Notes under the pieces: model-generated | What the model saw: the letters and a program-made list of their open reading frames with translations, nothing else | Told to the model about the DNA's origin: nothing | Databases searched by the model: none | From: Bryobacterales bacterium | Lineage (GTDB): Bacteria > Acidobacteriota > Terriglobia > Bryobacterales > Bryobacteraceae | Assembly: GCA_003132865.1 (NCBI GenBank) | Contig: PKYZ01000137.1 | Coordinates: 13,106 to 25,834, forward strand | Length of the DNA stretch: 12,729 bases | Direction of reading: 5' to 3' | Position numbers and translations under genes: made by a program | Shown: positions 1 through 7,496 of the stretch, piece by piece | Layout of the letters: every line of letters begins with the position of its first letter | Numbering within the stretch: the stretch's first letter is position 1

Positions 1-581
1 CGATTCGGTATGGCGGGGTTTTCGTTGTAATCCGTCGAGCCGCTCGGGTAGGTGAAATCGTTTCCGGTCCGTATCTTGCCCGCGTGGGCCAACTCCAGGC
101 CGCCGGACAAAAATATTCTGCGCTTCCAGCCATGTGACCAGAAACCGTAATAGTGCGCCAGGAGTGGGATCTCGTAAGAGTTAACCTGCGAGGTTTCGAC
201 GATGGTAGTGACTGGGCGGTTATCGCCGCCGGTCGTACTGGTATTCGTGCCGCTAAGGAGTTCGGTCGTCTGTTGGTAGTCCACGTGATGGAAGTGAAGC
301 TCGCCGGCCAGCGCGATGTGGTCAGTCAGACGATATTCCACCACCGCTCCGGGCCCCCATTTAGGTGAGGCGGATGCCGCGGTGTAGTTATATTGCGCAA
401 CCGGGTTAGTCGAAACGACTACGGCGCTGCCGGTGCTAATGAGACGAGCGGGAAAGTACTCAACATGTATGCCGATGGAGAGGCGCCGGAGCGGCGGAGC
501 CGTGCCGTCCGCGCCAAGCAAAAGAAAGCCGGGAAACAGGCAGGCGAAAAGAGCGGCTTTCGAAAAGTCTGCGAGAGTCAT
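1..581 (-). CDS. Exported outer-membrane beta-barrel protein, C-terminus beyond the window
   Basis: The reading frame is open for 193 codons from an ATG at 581 to the left edge, where it is cut off. Residues 1-24 form a signal peptide (MTLADFSKAALFACLFPGFL, then LLGA). The mature part alternates polar and aromatic residues in short strands (VEYFPARL, AVVEYRLTDHIALAGELHFHH, SYEIPLLAHYYGF, RRIFLSGGLELAH), the pattern of small outer-membrane beta-barrel proteins. Start choice: GGAGAAAG lies 6 bases before the ATG and just after the TGA of the upstream receptor gene. The gap to that gene is only 17 bp on the same strand, so co-transcription and possibly translational reinitiation are likely. No catalytic motif is visible and the ligand is unknown. 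It could be an accessory porin for the receptor; that is inference. Confidence 0.75.
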   Translation of the reverse strand, partial: MTLADFSKAALFACLFPGFLLLGADGTAPPLRRLSIGIHVEYFPARLISTGSAVVVSTNPVAQYNYTAASASPKWGPGAVVEYRLTDHIALAGELHFHHVDYQQTTELLSGTNTSTTGGDNRPVTTIVETSQVNSYEIPLLAHYYGFWSHGWKRRIFLSGGLELAHAGKIRTGNDFTYPSGSTDYNENPAIPN

Positions 582-598
582 CAATAACTTTCTCCGGG

Positions 599-3500
599 TC
601 AGAACTGCAGGCGTAGCGCAAGCTCCATGGACCTTGGCCCGCCGGAGCGGTATAAAGCATTCACGCCGCCCCCAAACGACTGATTCAGCATCTGGGTCAC
701 CGCGCCGAAGTCCGGGCTGGACAAGTTGGCGCCTTCCAGAGGGGACGGGTTGGCGAAGTTCGGATGGTTGAGGACGTTGAAGCCCTCTACGGCGATGCTG
801 AATCGATAGCGCTCGGTGATGGGAATCACGCGGCGGAGCGCGAGGTCCAGTTGGACGAATGAAAATCCGCGCAGCTCGTTTCGTCCCATATTCCCCTGGT
901 TATAGCCGCACGGAATAATGAAGGCGGCGCTGTTCAGCTTGCGCCCTCCGGGCACTGCAGGATCGTCGATCCAGATGGCCCCGCCGACGTAGCTGGGCCG
1001 CACATTGGCGAAAAGGCCGGTGTTCGAGGTGTTGCCGGTGCTGTTGCAACTCGTCTCGGTACTGACAGATTGGCTGACGCCCTGGAGATCGAAGGGAAGG
1101 CCGGTATGCGCGGCCGCGACAAAGTCCAGATACCAGTTCCGGAGGGGAGCGTAGATGCGCGAGTCGCCGGGAGTGGGCAGGCGCCACGAACCCGAGAAGC
1201 TCACATTGTGCCGGATGTCGTAGTCCGAGTCGCCTCTTTCGCCGCCAAGCAGGGTGGCGAAGCCGCCGCCGAATCCGGAATCGGTGGAAGCGGTGTCGAT
1301 GGAATGGGACCAGGTATAGCTCAACTGCGTCTGGAGAGTGCTGCTGAGCCGCTTCCGGAATTGGACCTGCACGCCATTGTAGCTGGATGCCGCTCCGTTA
1401 CTCACTTCCTGGAGAATGTCGTATGCCGGGGTGTAAGAGGCCGTAGTTTGGGTCAGCATCAGGTTGTGGCCGCGGCTGCCCACAATGCTCACATCCAACG
1501 TCTGCCCCACGCCGAAATTCTTCTCCCAAGTGCCGTTCCACTGGTAGATCAGGGGCGACAGCAAGCCGGGGTCGCCGGTAAAGATTTGTCCATAAGGGCG
1601 CGCAGGCGGCAAAACCGGGGGAGCCAGGTCACCCGGCGCGAGCGGGAAGCCTACCTCCGAAGCCGTCCGCACGTCCGCGTAAGGGGCTCCGAAGAATGCC
1701 TGGCTAACAACCCCATACCCAACATCGTAAAACATTCCAAATCCGGCGCGCAGGGTCATCTCGCGTCCCGGTGCGTCGTCGGAAAGGTAGGCGATTCCGA
1801 CCCGCGGGGCTACGTCGTGCCATTGAGTGGCATAGATGGGTTGATTCTGCGTAACCCCGGCAATGAGATCACCCGATATCGCGAAAGGCTGCGGCCCCTG
1901 CCGCGCGGTGGGAGCTGGATTGAGGTCCCAGCGCGCGCCGTACGTAAGAGTGGTTCGCTCCGTGAGCCGGAACGTGTCCTGGAAGTAGGCCGAAAAGTTT
2001 CTGTAAGTCGGGTACACTTCAGTCACACTGGAGGTGACCTGAGTATTCAGGGCGTCGCCCGTCAAAAGCGAATACTGATTGGCGGTGACGACTCCATTGA
2101 AGGAGACACTCACGCTGTAAGGGTTGCGGTAGGTTGTTTGCAGAATCTCCCGGAAGTCCACGCCCATCTTTACGTTGTGCCTGCCGTACACCTTCGACAG
2201 GCTATCGACCAAATTGACCTGCTGCTGGGTATTGTCCGAGCGCCCCCCAAATGAATAGCCCGCGAATCCGAGGACATTCAGGTTAAACGAACCGGTCGCG
2301 CTGGTAACGCCCGCCGAAAATATCTGGGAATCCGTCAGTGGGACGGCGCCGCCGTAATCGTCCATCGTGGAGGACCCTCTGGACGTAGCTGTCGAGTAGT
2401 TCAGCCGCAGATCGTTGAGAGCGCCGTTGCCGAATACATGGGTCACTCCGGCGGTGGCGAGCTGAGAGCGCGAGGACTGGTTGGTGAGGATATTGGGAGT
2501 AGAGAACTGGGTGCCACGCTGCTCGGAGTTGGCCGTTGTCAGGCTGTAACGGGCGAACAAGGTCGTGCTGGCATTTAGAATGTGATCGACACGGATGCTG
2601 GCGGAAGTGCTGCCGGAAGGATTGGAGGTCACGGCGTTGTACAAGGCGCCGCCATTCCCAAACTCGATACTGTTCGGAATGGGGAATGCGTCCAGATACG
2701 GTAGCAGGCCCGGGCGGGCCAAAGCTCGGGAGGCCAGGTCGGGCACGTCCGCGACCAGCGACTCCGGAGACGTAAGGGTCAGTTTTTCGAAAGCGATGAA
2801 GAAGAACGTTTTGTTCTTGACGAGGGGCCCTCCGAACACGCCGCCTGGACGCTCCTGGTGTTCGCTGCCCTTGCCGTACCCGCCGGCATTGGCGAACCAG
2901 TCGTTGGCGTCGAACTTGCCGCTACGAATATAGTCGTACAGCGTGCCATGCAGTGTGTTTGTGCCTGCCCGGCTGGTCATGACCACCTGCGCTCCCGGTG
3001 TGCGGCCGAACTCCGGCGCGAAGGACGAAGTTTGGACTTTCATCTCCTGCATGGCGTCAATCGAGATCAAGTTGGTCGAGGCATTCGCGCCGGCCAGCAC
3101 GGCAGTGCCACCACCACCGCCACCTCCGAAACCGCGACCAAAACCGCCGCCGCCAAATGGAGTGCCGCCGCCGGAGGGCGATTGGTTCAGGCTCACGCCG
3201 TCCAACGTATAGTAGTTCATGGTGGAGCGCAGTCCGTTGGCGTCGAAGCCGCCATCGCCTGCGCTGGCCGCCGACGGCGTGATACCGGGCGCCATCATAA
3301 TCAGCGATTCGGCATTGCGTCCGTTGTCCGGAAGGTCCTGAATATACTGCTGTTCCAACGAGACACCTTCCGCCGCTTCGCTGGAAAGAGTTTGGGCTCT
3401 CGCGGTTACTTGCACGCTGGTGCCTGCGGCCGCTAGATTGAGCTCCACGCGGAACGTTTGCCGGTCGCGGACCTGCAGCGTCAACAGGTCGACCTGGAAT

Positions 3501-3751
3501 TTATCGAAGCCCGGCTTTTCCGCCGCGAGAGAATAGTCGCCCGGCTGCAGGAAATCGAAGACGGCAAAGCCGTGCTCTAAGGTTTCCGCCTGGGTCACAG
3601 TGCCCCGGTGCAAATCCGTGAGCGTCACTTTGGCGCCGGGCACGACTGCGGCGCTGGGATCAAAAACCGTAACAGTCAGCGTCGCCGAGTCTTGCGCGAG
3701 AGCGGCGAAACCGCCAAGAAACACGGCTATAGCCGCGATTTGTCTGAGCAC
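599..3751 (-). CDS. TonB-dependent receptor, Oar-like, with N-terminal carboxypeptidase-regulatory-like domain
   Basis: This is an outer-membrane active-transport receptor of about 1,050 residues, the usual size for the Oar-like acidobacterial class. Domains (numbered from the GTG at 3751): signal peptide 1-20 (LRQIAAIAVFLGGFAALAQ), carboxypeptidase-regulatory-like beta-sandwich about 23-105 (VPGAKVTL, GFAVFDFLQPGDYSL), plug about 130-260 (QDLPDNGRN, NYYTLDGVSLN, EFGRTPGAQV), then a barrel of roughly 700 residues ending in aromatic F (LRLQF). A glycine-rich insert at about 194-216 interrupts the plug. Start choice: a TTG nine codons upstream (3778) gives a longer reading, but the GTG yields a compact signal peptide; neither has a well-spaced Shine-Dalgarno. 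The substrate cannot be read from sequence. The neighbouring GH20 enzyme hints at glycans. The next gene starts 17 bp after the stop. Confidence 0.93.
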   Translation of the reverse strand: MLRQIAAIAVFLGGFAALAQDSATLTVTVFDPSAAVVPGAKVTLTDLHRGTVTQAETLEHGFAVFDFLQPGDYSLAAEKPGFDKFQVDLLTLQVRDRQTFRVELNLAAAGTSVQVTARAQTLSSEAAEGVSLEQQYIQDLPDNGRNAESLIMMAPGITPSAASAGDGGFDANGLRSTMNYYTLDGVSLNQSPSGGGTPFGGGGFGRGFGGGGGGGTAVLAGANASTNLISIDAMQEMKVQTSSFAPEFGRTPGAQVVMTSRAGTNTLHGTLYDYIRSGKFDANDWFANAGGYGKGSEHQERPGGVFGGPLVKNKTFFFIAFEKLTLTSPESLVADVPDLASRALARPGLLPYLDAFPIPNSIEFGNGGALYNAVTSNPSGSTSASIRVDHILNASTTLFARYSLTTANSEQRGTQFSTPNILTNQSSRSQLATAGVTHVFGNGALNDLRLNYSTATSRGSSTMDDYGGAVPLTDSQIFSAGVTSATGSFNLNVLGFAGYSFGGRSDNTQQQVNLVDSLSKVYGRHNVKMGVDFREILQTTYRNPYSVSVSFNGVVTANQYSLLTGDALNTQVTSSVTEVYPTYRNFSAYFQDTFRLTERTTLTYGARWDLNPAPTARQGPQPFAISGDLIAGVTQNQPIYATQWHDVAPRVGIAYLSDDAPGREMTLRAGFGMFYDVGYGVVSQAFFGAPYADVRTASEVGFPLAPGDLAPPVLPPARPYGQIFTGDPGLLSPLIYQWNGTWEKNFGVGQTLDVSIVGSRGHNLMLTQTTASYTPAYDILQEVSNGAASSYNGVQVQFRKRLSSTLQTQLSYTWSHSIDTASTDSGFGGGFATLLGGERGDSDYDIRHNVSFSGSWRLPTPGDSRIYAPLRNWYLDFVAAAHTGLPFDLQGVSQSVSTETSCNSTGNTSNTGLFANVRPSYVGGAIWIDDPAVPGGRKLNSAAFIIPCGYNQGNMGRNELRGFSFVQLDLALRRVIPITERYRFSIAVEGFNVLNHPNFANPSPLEGANLSSPDFGAVTQMLNQSFGGGVNALYRSGGPRSMELALRLQF

Positions 3752-3883
3752 AACCTGGGTACAACCCCCTATTTGCAAAAGTCCCGCGCCCAGAGCAAGA
3801 GCGGCAACTGAAGAATCAAGCCCGCGAGCTTATTTCTGTGCGAAGTCCAGTGACGGGCCGCCGGTTCATCCGGGGTACGCCGA

Positions 3884-3912
3884 TTCACAAATCTTCACAA
3901 ATAACCACAATA
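3884..3912. promoter_or_regulatory. Three 10-bp-phased CACAA repeats, candidate operator upstream of the receptor gene
   Basis: CACAA occurs at 3886-3890, 3896-3900 and 3906-3910, exactly one helical turn apart. The first two sit in a perfect nonamer repeat, TTCACAAAT-C-TTCACAAAT (3884-3902). The block is AT-rich within a GC-rich region and lies about 135 bp upstream of the GTG of the receptor gene. Regularly phased short repeats are typical of activator binding sites. No regulator gene is adjacent and no clear -35/-10 pair was found, so the role is inference. Confidence 0.35.
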
Positions 3913-4032
3913 CTCCGTTCGGCCTCTGCGGGCAACCTGCCGGACACGCCGCGAACGCCGCGCGAGCATCATTCCAGACGGCGGCGCCTTCGCGGACGAG
4001 CTGGACGGTCGCCACTGCAAATTGCGGGCCAT

Positions 4033-4182
4033 CTACTTCACGCGCTTGGCAGCCGGTTCCCCGGTGGCGCAACCCCGATCCTGACGCGTGAAATGAATCT
4101 TGTCACCCGCGATTTTCCCTGTGTATCGGATGCGGACGGTGTATCCGCCGCGGATGCAGGTGTGCTGAAACTTCACGTGTCC
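4033..4182 (-). pseudogene. C-terminal relic of a secreted protein (YTGKIAGDKIHFTR motif)
   Basis: A minus-strand frame of about 49 codons lies between an in-frame TAG (4183-4185) and a TAG stop at 4033-4035. It reads GGYTVRIRYTGKIAGDKIHF, then TRQDRGCATGEPAAKRVK. From memory, the pattern (I/V)xYTGKIxGDxIxFTRxxGxxATExxxAKRVK is a common C-terminal repeat of secreted acidobacterial proteins. There is no start codon, signal peptide or N-terminal part here, so I read it as the surviving tail of a deleted gene. It lies just downstream of the GH20 gene on the same strand, separated by the double hairpin. Confidence 0.45.
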
Positions 4183-4200
4183 CTAGGTCACCGAAAGCAT

Positions 4201-4245
4201 GCGTCCCCACGAGTGGGGACGCGGCACGCAGAGTGCGTGCGCCAC
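4201..4245 (-). repeat. Double-hairpin element, copy C, just downstream of the GH20 gene
   Basis: Read on the minus strand it starts with the head GTGGCGC, then a 7-bp stem GCACGCA/TGCGTGC with a 3-base loop (4224-4240), then a 9-bp stem GCGTCCCCA/TGGGGACGC with a 4-base loop (4201-4222). Both stems are perfect. It begins about 5 bases past the TGA of the GH20 gene, so it may also end that transcript, but no U-run follows. Two other copies with different stem sequences lie at 6201-6243 and 9474-9516. Confidence 0.75.
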
Positions 4246-4249
4246 GGCG

Positions 4250-6112
4250 TCATCTTTTCACGGTCAGCGATAGCACACGCCCTGAAGGATGTCCGGCGCG
4301 ATAGGCAATGGCTTTCACCACGGAGGCATCGCCGGGAATCGGCACGGGCTCGCCGGAGTACTTGGGCATGAACTGGTCCGGGTTCGTCCCATCGAACGTG
4401 TAATAGATGTCGCAGCCGCTCAGCTCCGTAGTCATGCGCACGGCCGCCCTTCCAGCCGCATCCCGCACGGGAGTGAGGGCCACGTCGTAGATGGTGCGCG
4501 CGTAGTTTACCTGCGCGGCATCCAGCCGCTGGAATTGTGTCTCGACCCGGGTGGCAAAATCGTCCCAATTCCGGCTTGCCTTGGGCGACCAGAGAACTTC
4601 GGCCAGAGCGAAAGCCCGCGGCCAGGTCATGTATTCGGCATGCCTGGGGTTGGGCACGGACTCGGTCCAAAGGTTGCCCTGACCGCCCAGAATGTACTTC
4701 GGGTCCACTCCATCGGGCGTGGGTTCGAAGCGGTAGCAAGTGCTGAGGAGCAGCCGTCCGAAAGTGCTGGGTTCGAGCGACGGGTCGCCCTGATAGTAAT
4801 CCAGGTAGACGAAATTGGTGGGCGTCATGACTACCTGGCGGTTCATTTTCGCCGCGGCGATGCCGCCGTCCATTCCGCGCCAGGACATCACGGCCGCATT
4901 GGGCGCCAGGCCGCCTTCCAGGATCTCGTCCCACCCGATCAGTTTCTTGCCCTTGGATTCCAGGATCTTTTCGGCGCGGCGGACGAGGTAGCTCTGCAGT
5001 TCCTCAACGTTCGCGAGGTGCTCATCGGCCATGCGCCGCTGGCACTTCGTGCAAGTCTTCCAGAAGCCCTTGAAGCACTCGTCGCCGCCAATGTGAACGT
5101 ACTCGGAAGGGAACAGCGGCGCCACTTCGCTGAACACTTTGTCGATGAACTCGAAGGTCTTTTCGTTGCCGGGACAGAGGGCGTTGTCCACCTTTTCGTA
5201 GAAGTTTGAGCCGGGGTTCACCTGAAACGGGCCACCGGTGCAGGACAACTCGGGATATGCGGCCAGGGCCGCCAGCGAATGGCCGGGCATCTCGATCTCG
5301 GGAACCACCGTAACGAAGCGCTGCCGGGCGTAGGCGACCACCTCGCGGATGTCGTCCTGTGTGTAGAATCCGCCTTCAGTGGCGGCCTCGCCTTCGCGCG
5401 GCGGTTCGCGGGTGCCCCACCTTGCCAGGCGGGGAACGCGCCACGCGCCGACCTGGGTCAGTTGGGGGAGGCCTTTGATCTCGATGCGCCAGCCGTTGTC
5501 GTCGGTGAGATGCCAGTGGAAGACATTCATCTTGTAGCGGGCCATGCGATCGATGTACTGCTCGACGAACTCTTTAGTGAAGAAGTGGCGGCTGACGTCG
5601 AGCATCAGGCCGCGCCAGGCGAAGCGGGGGTAGTCGACGATGTGGACGCAGGGCATGGCGAAGGCGGCGTCGCGGCGCGTCTGGCTTTCGATTTCCGGAG
5701 GAAGGAGTTGGAGCAGCGTCTGGACGCCGTAGAACAAGCCCGCCGGCGTTGGGGATTGGATGCGTACGCCGCGCGTGGTGACCGCCAGTTCGTAGCCCTC
5801 GGGATGGGCGGGGGCCGTAGACTGTGCGGTTAAGGCCAGCACGATGGCGTTGCGGCGGGCGGAGGAACGTGCCGATTCGGAGACCTTCAACTGCCAGCCG
5901 GTGGGTGCGGCGAGCGCGTTGGCAAGGTAGGCGGCGGCTTGGCGCGCTTCGGGAACGCCGGGGGGAACCACGATGGCTATGCCGGAATGCAGGCGGAACG
6001 CGCCTGACTGCATCCGGAGCGAGACAGGCTGAGGAATCAGGGCAGGTGTGGCGGCCGGCGCGGCGGCTGGGGCGAGAATGAGGGCAGTGAGACAAACGAC
6101 GATCGTCTTCAT
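4250..6112 (-). CDS. Exported beta-N-acetylhexosaminidase, glycoside hydrolase family 20
   Basis: The enzyme removes terminal beta-linked GlcNAc/GalNAc from chitin-type or glycoprotein glycans by substrate-assisted catalysis. It is 620 residues long from the ATG at 6112. Signal peptide 1-22 (MKTIVVCLTALILAPAAAPA); GH20b-type N-domain about 25-155; TIM-barrel catalytic domain from WRGLMLD (R167) through FHWHLTDD (198-205). The catalytic pair is D344-E345 in HIGGDE. Aromatic pocket residues are visible at W394 (GWDEI), W411 (SWRG), Y440 and W482/E484 (NLWTE). A C-terminal chitobiase-type beta domain spans about 540-620. Start choice: the frame is open to 6241, but that extension runs through a double-hairpin repeat and would bury the signal peptide; an ATG at 6124 is also possible. 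No Shine-Dalgarno is evident. A TATAAT at 6128-6123 could be a -10 element of a nearly leaderless message. Confidence 0.93.
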   Translation of the reverse strand: MKTIVVCLTALILAPAAAPAATPALIPQPVSLRMQSGAFRLHSGIAIVVPPGVPEARQAAAYLANALAAPTGWQLKVSESARSSARRNAIVLALTAQSTAPAHPEGYELAVTTRGVRIQSPTPAGLFYGVQTLLQLLPPEIESQTRRDAAFAMPCVHIVDYPRFAWRGLMLDVSRHFFTKEFVEQYIDRMARYKMNVFHWHLTDDNGWRIEIKGLPQLTQVGAWRVPRLARWGTREPPREGEAATEGGFYTQDDIREVVAYARQRFVTVVPEIEMPGHSLAALAAYPELSCTGGPFQVNPGSNFYEKVDNALCPGNEKTFEFIDKVFSEVAPLFPSEYVHIGGDECFKGFWKTCTKCQRRMADEHLANVEELQSYLVRRAEKILESKGKKLIGWDEILEGGLAPNAAVMSWRGMDGGIAAAKMNRQVVMTPTNFVYLDYYQGDPSLEPSTFGRLLLSTCYRFEPTPDGVDPKYILGGQGNLWTESVPNPRHAEYMTWPRAFALAEVLWSPKASRNWDDFATRVETQFQRLDAAQVNYARTIYDVALTPVRDAAGRAAVRMTTELSGCDIYYTFDGTNPDQFMPKYSGEPVPIPGDASVVKAIAYRAGHPSGRVLSLTVKR

Positions 6113-6200
6113 ATGCGCGGCCATTATATCGCCCGGCGGTGTGGCCGCGCTGTTCGCGCGGCGGTGCTGGGTGCTGGGTTCATTTGTCCCGAGCGGAAGA

Positions 6201-6243
6201 GCGGGTCCAGGGGACCCGCGCAGACCGCGGGTCTGCCCCACAA
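6201..6243 (-). repeat. Double-hairpin element, copy A, upstream of the GH20 gene
   Basis: On the minus strand the head GTGGGGC leads into a perfect 7-bp stem GCAGACC/GGTCTGC with loop CGC (6220-6236), followed at once by a perfect 8-bp stem GCGGGTCC/GGACCCGC with a 3-base loop (6201-6219). Order, orientation and stem lengths match the copies at 4201-4245 and 9474-9516. It lies about 90 bp before the GH20 start codon, so the GH20 gene is bracketed by two copies. Confidence 0.75.
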
Positions 6244-6327
6244 GTTGTGCAGCATTCCCAGTTGGGGATGTGGCACACTGTTACGGTGAGATTAGGTCCC
6301 TGCGCCGGCAGCGGCAGGTGAATTGAA

Positions 6328-6584
6328 ATGCCATCCGTCGAGACCAGCCGCAGCGATTCCATTCTGACCGTGACCATCAACCGGCCGGAGGCGCGCAACG
6401 CCGTCGTATGCGTTCGGACCGGCTTTAGTGCTATGAGCAACGGGGGCTCTCCACCGAAGAGGCCCTACGCAACGAATACCGGCGTGGCCTGGCGGTGCTC
6501 GGCAGCGGCGAAACTGCGGCAGGCGTGCGGAAATTCGCGGATGGCGCAGGGCGGCACGGGGCGTTGGACAATTCTGGCGAGTGA
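6328..6584 (+). pseudogene. Enoyl-CoA hydratase (crotonase family) relic with a large internal deletion
   Basis: The start reads MPSVETSRSDSILTVTINRP, then EARNAV, the typical first beta-strand and turn of enoyl-CoA hydratase. After about codon 26 the frame is lost. Shifted by one frame, from about 6408, the sequence reads MRSDRL, a TAG, CYEQRGLSTEEALRNEYRRG, then LAVLGSGETAAGVRKFADG and AGRHGALDNSGE ending at a TGA. That is the family's C-terminal helix region, including the GAGRHGA ending. A normal enzyme has about 260 residues, so some 170-180 codons containing the oxyanion hole and catalytic residues are missing. The frame change and the internal TAG (6426-6428) confirm that it is dead. 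It faces the DUF1080 relic across 19 bp. Confidence 0.75.
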
Positions 6585-6603
6585 AGAGGGGCCGGGAGGC
6601 GTA

Positions 6604-6921
6604 CTACTTCGTCAGCGGTCTGACGGCGACTTCCTTAAAGAAAACGATGTCGTTGTTGCTATGATTCCGGAGGCCGATGTAGCCTTCCAGCGGACGCGGA
6701 CCTCTTTGCGGCTCGAAGCTGAACTTCCCGGGGGGCACGGGCTGGCCTTCCGTGTAATCGGTTACTTTGACGCCGTTCAGGTAGACGATGGTGTGCGGTC
6801 CGTCCAGCGTGATCTCCATGGTGTTCCACTCGGGACCGGGTTTTCCGGGCCGCGCCAGGGCATTGGTCTGGGAATACAGAGTGCCGGTCGCGTGATACCC
6901 CGTTTCGTTGGATTTCTCGGT
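6604..6921 (-). pseudogene. 3-keto-disaccharide hydrolase (DUF1080) C-terminal relic
   Basis: The open part reads GYHATGTLYSQTNALARPG, then PGPEWNTMEITLDGPHTIVY, LNGVKVTDYTEGQP, and ends GYIGLRNHSNNDIVFF, KEVAVRPL before a TAG at 6604. This is the C-terminal half of the DUF1080 concanavalin-like fold, with its WNTMEI, LNGVKV, GYIGLQNH and FKEVxVRPL signatures. Upstream, the same frame hits stop codons (first TGA at 6922-6924). In another frame LLVNWRLS at about 6945 may be a shifted remnant of the family's LxVEWRIS strand. No signal peptide or N-terminal half remains. An ATG at 6819 could start a 71-residue product, but it would lack half the fold. Confidence 0.7.
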
Positions 6922-7118
6922 TCACCGTGATGCTCAGGCGCCAGTTCACCAAAAGCCTGAGGGTCTATACCGATTGGGCGATGACCGCTAATGGCCCTGC
7001 AGCCCACTTCGATCCGGGTGGAGGCGGCCGGGCGATCGCAACCGATTGCCATGACGCCTCCGACTCGACAGGCGGCCTGGTCGCGTCTAACCCGCATTGC
7101 TGGGTAGGCGGACGGGAT

Positions 7119-7490
7119 GGGTGCGCGACATAAAAGTGGAGATTCCGGCAACGCCACTTGAGCCGCCGGATCGCAGCACCTCAGCGTTATCCGCGTTCAT
7201 GCGCGTTCATCTGCGGCCAGATGTGCTTTTCTTCCGGCCCAACGCGAAAACCAAAACCCCATATTGGCCGCAGATGAACGCAGATGAACGCGGATAAAAA
7301 CAAGCAAGACGGGAGTTTTCCTGAAGCGGACGAAGTGTACAAAGCCCGCGGCGCCTAGACAGTCAGCGGCCCGTAAGCGGGTCTCCCCTCGCCCGGCGTG
7401 GCTGGCCGAGCGGCCTGAAGTACGGGTACGCAAGGATCTTGCGGCTTTCTTTGAGTTTTTCACGCCTCTCCACTTTTGTGTCGCACACCC
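7119..7490. mobile_element. Small non-autonomous insertion element with terminal inverted repeats and target duplication
   Basis: The ends are 23-bp inverted repeats matching at 21 positions. The left end (7119-7141) begins GGGTGCGCGACATAAAAG and the right end, read inward on the minus strand (7490-7468), begins GGGTGTGCGACACAAAAG; both finish in TGGAG. Immediately outside, GGACGGGAT occurs at 7110-7118 and again at 7491-7499, with a tenth shared base G. This is the direct repeat expected from transposition. The 372-bp interior has no transposase-sized frame, so it would be a MITE-like derivative moved in trans. The family cannot be named from these ends alone. Confidence 0.65.
7187..7297. 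repeat. Long imperfect inverted repeat inside the insertion element
   Basis: The 34-base arms at 7187-7220 and 7264-7297 are reverse complements at 31 positions. They contain the degenerate unit CAGATGAACG (tandem at 7271-7290), with a 43-base AT-richer spacer between them. Transcription from either strand would give a long stem-loop. The unit resembles the CTGCGTTCATCTGCGG-type dispersed repeat seen between genes in many environmental bacteria; that comparison is from memory. Confidence 0.75.
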
Positions 7491-7496
7491 GGACGG

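Noticed and set aside
1070..2254. 394-codon open frame on the plus strand inside the receptor gene
   Set aside because: It is antisense to the barrel of a well-supported TonB-dependent receptor; no motif or signal is seen.
3760..3790. Possible sigma-54 promoter (CTGGGCGCGGGACTTTTGCA) before the receptor
   Set aside because: The GG and GC elements are not at the required spacing.
3838..4371. 177-codon plus-strand frame between the receptor and GH20
   Set aside because: It is rich in R, S and H with no domain, runs through the double hairpin, and overlaps the GH20 end.
4188..4934. 248-codon minus-strand frame within the GH20 gene
   Set aside because: It is an out-of-frame shadow of the GH20 catalytic domain.
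6113..6241. Extension of the GH20 gene to a start at 6241
   Set aside because: The extra 43 residues come from a double-hairpin repeat and would hide a normal signal peptide beginning MKTIVV.
7400..7445. tRNA-Ser/Leu-like D-arm (TGGCCGAGCGGCCTGAAG) followed by a hairpin and T-rich tract
   Set aside because: No acceptor-stem pairing, no GTTCRA T-arm and no plausible anticodon stem were found. The CGCAAG/CTTGCG stem (7429-7443) with CTTTCTTTGAGTTTTT after it is only a weak terminator-like signal with no gene upstream.
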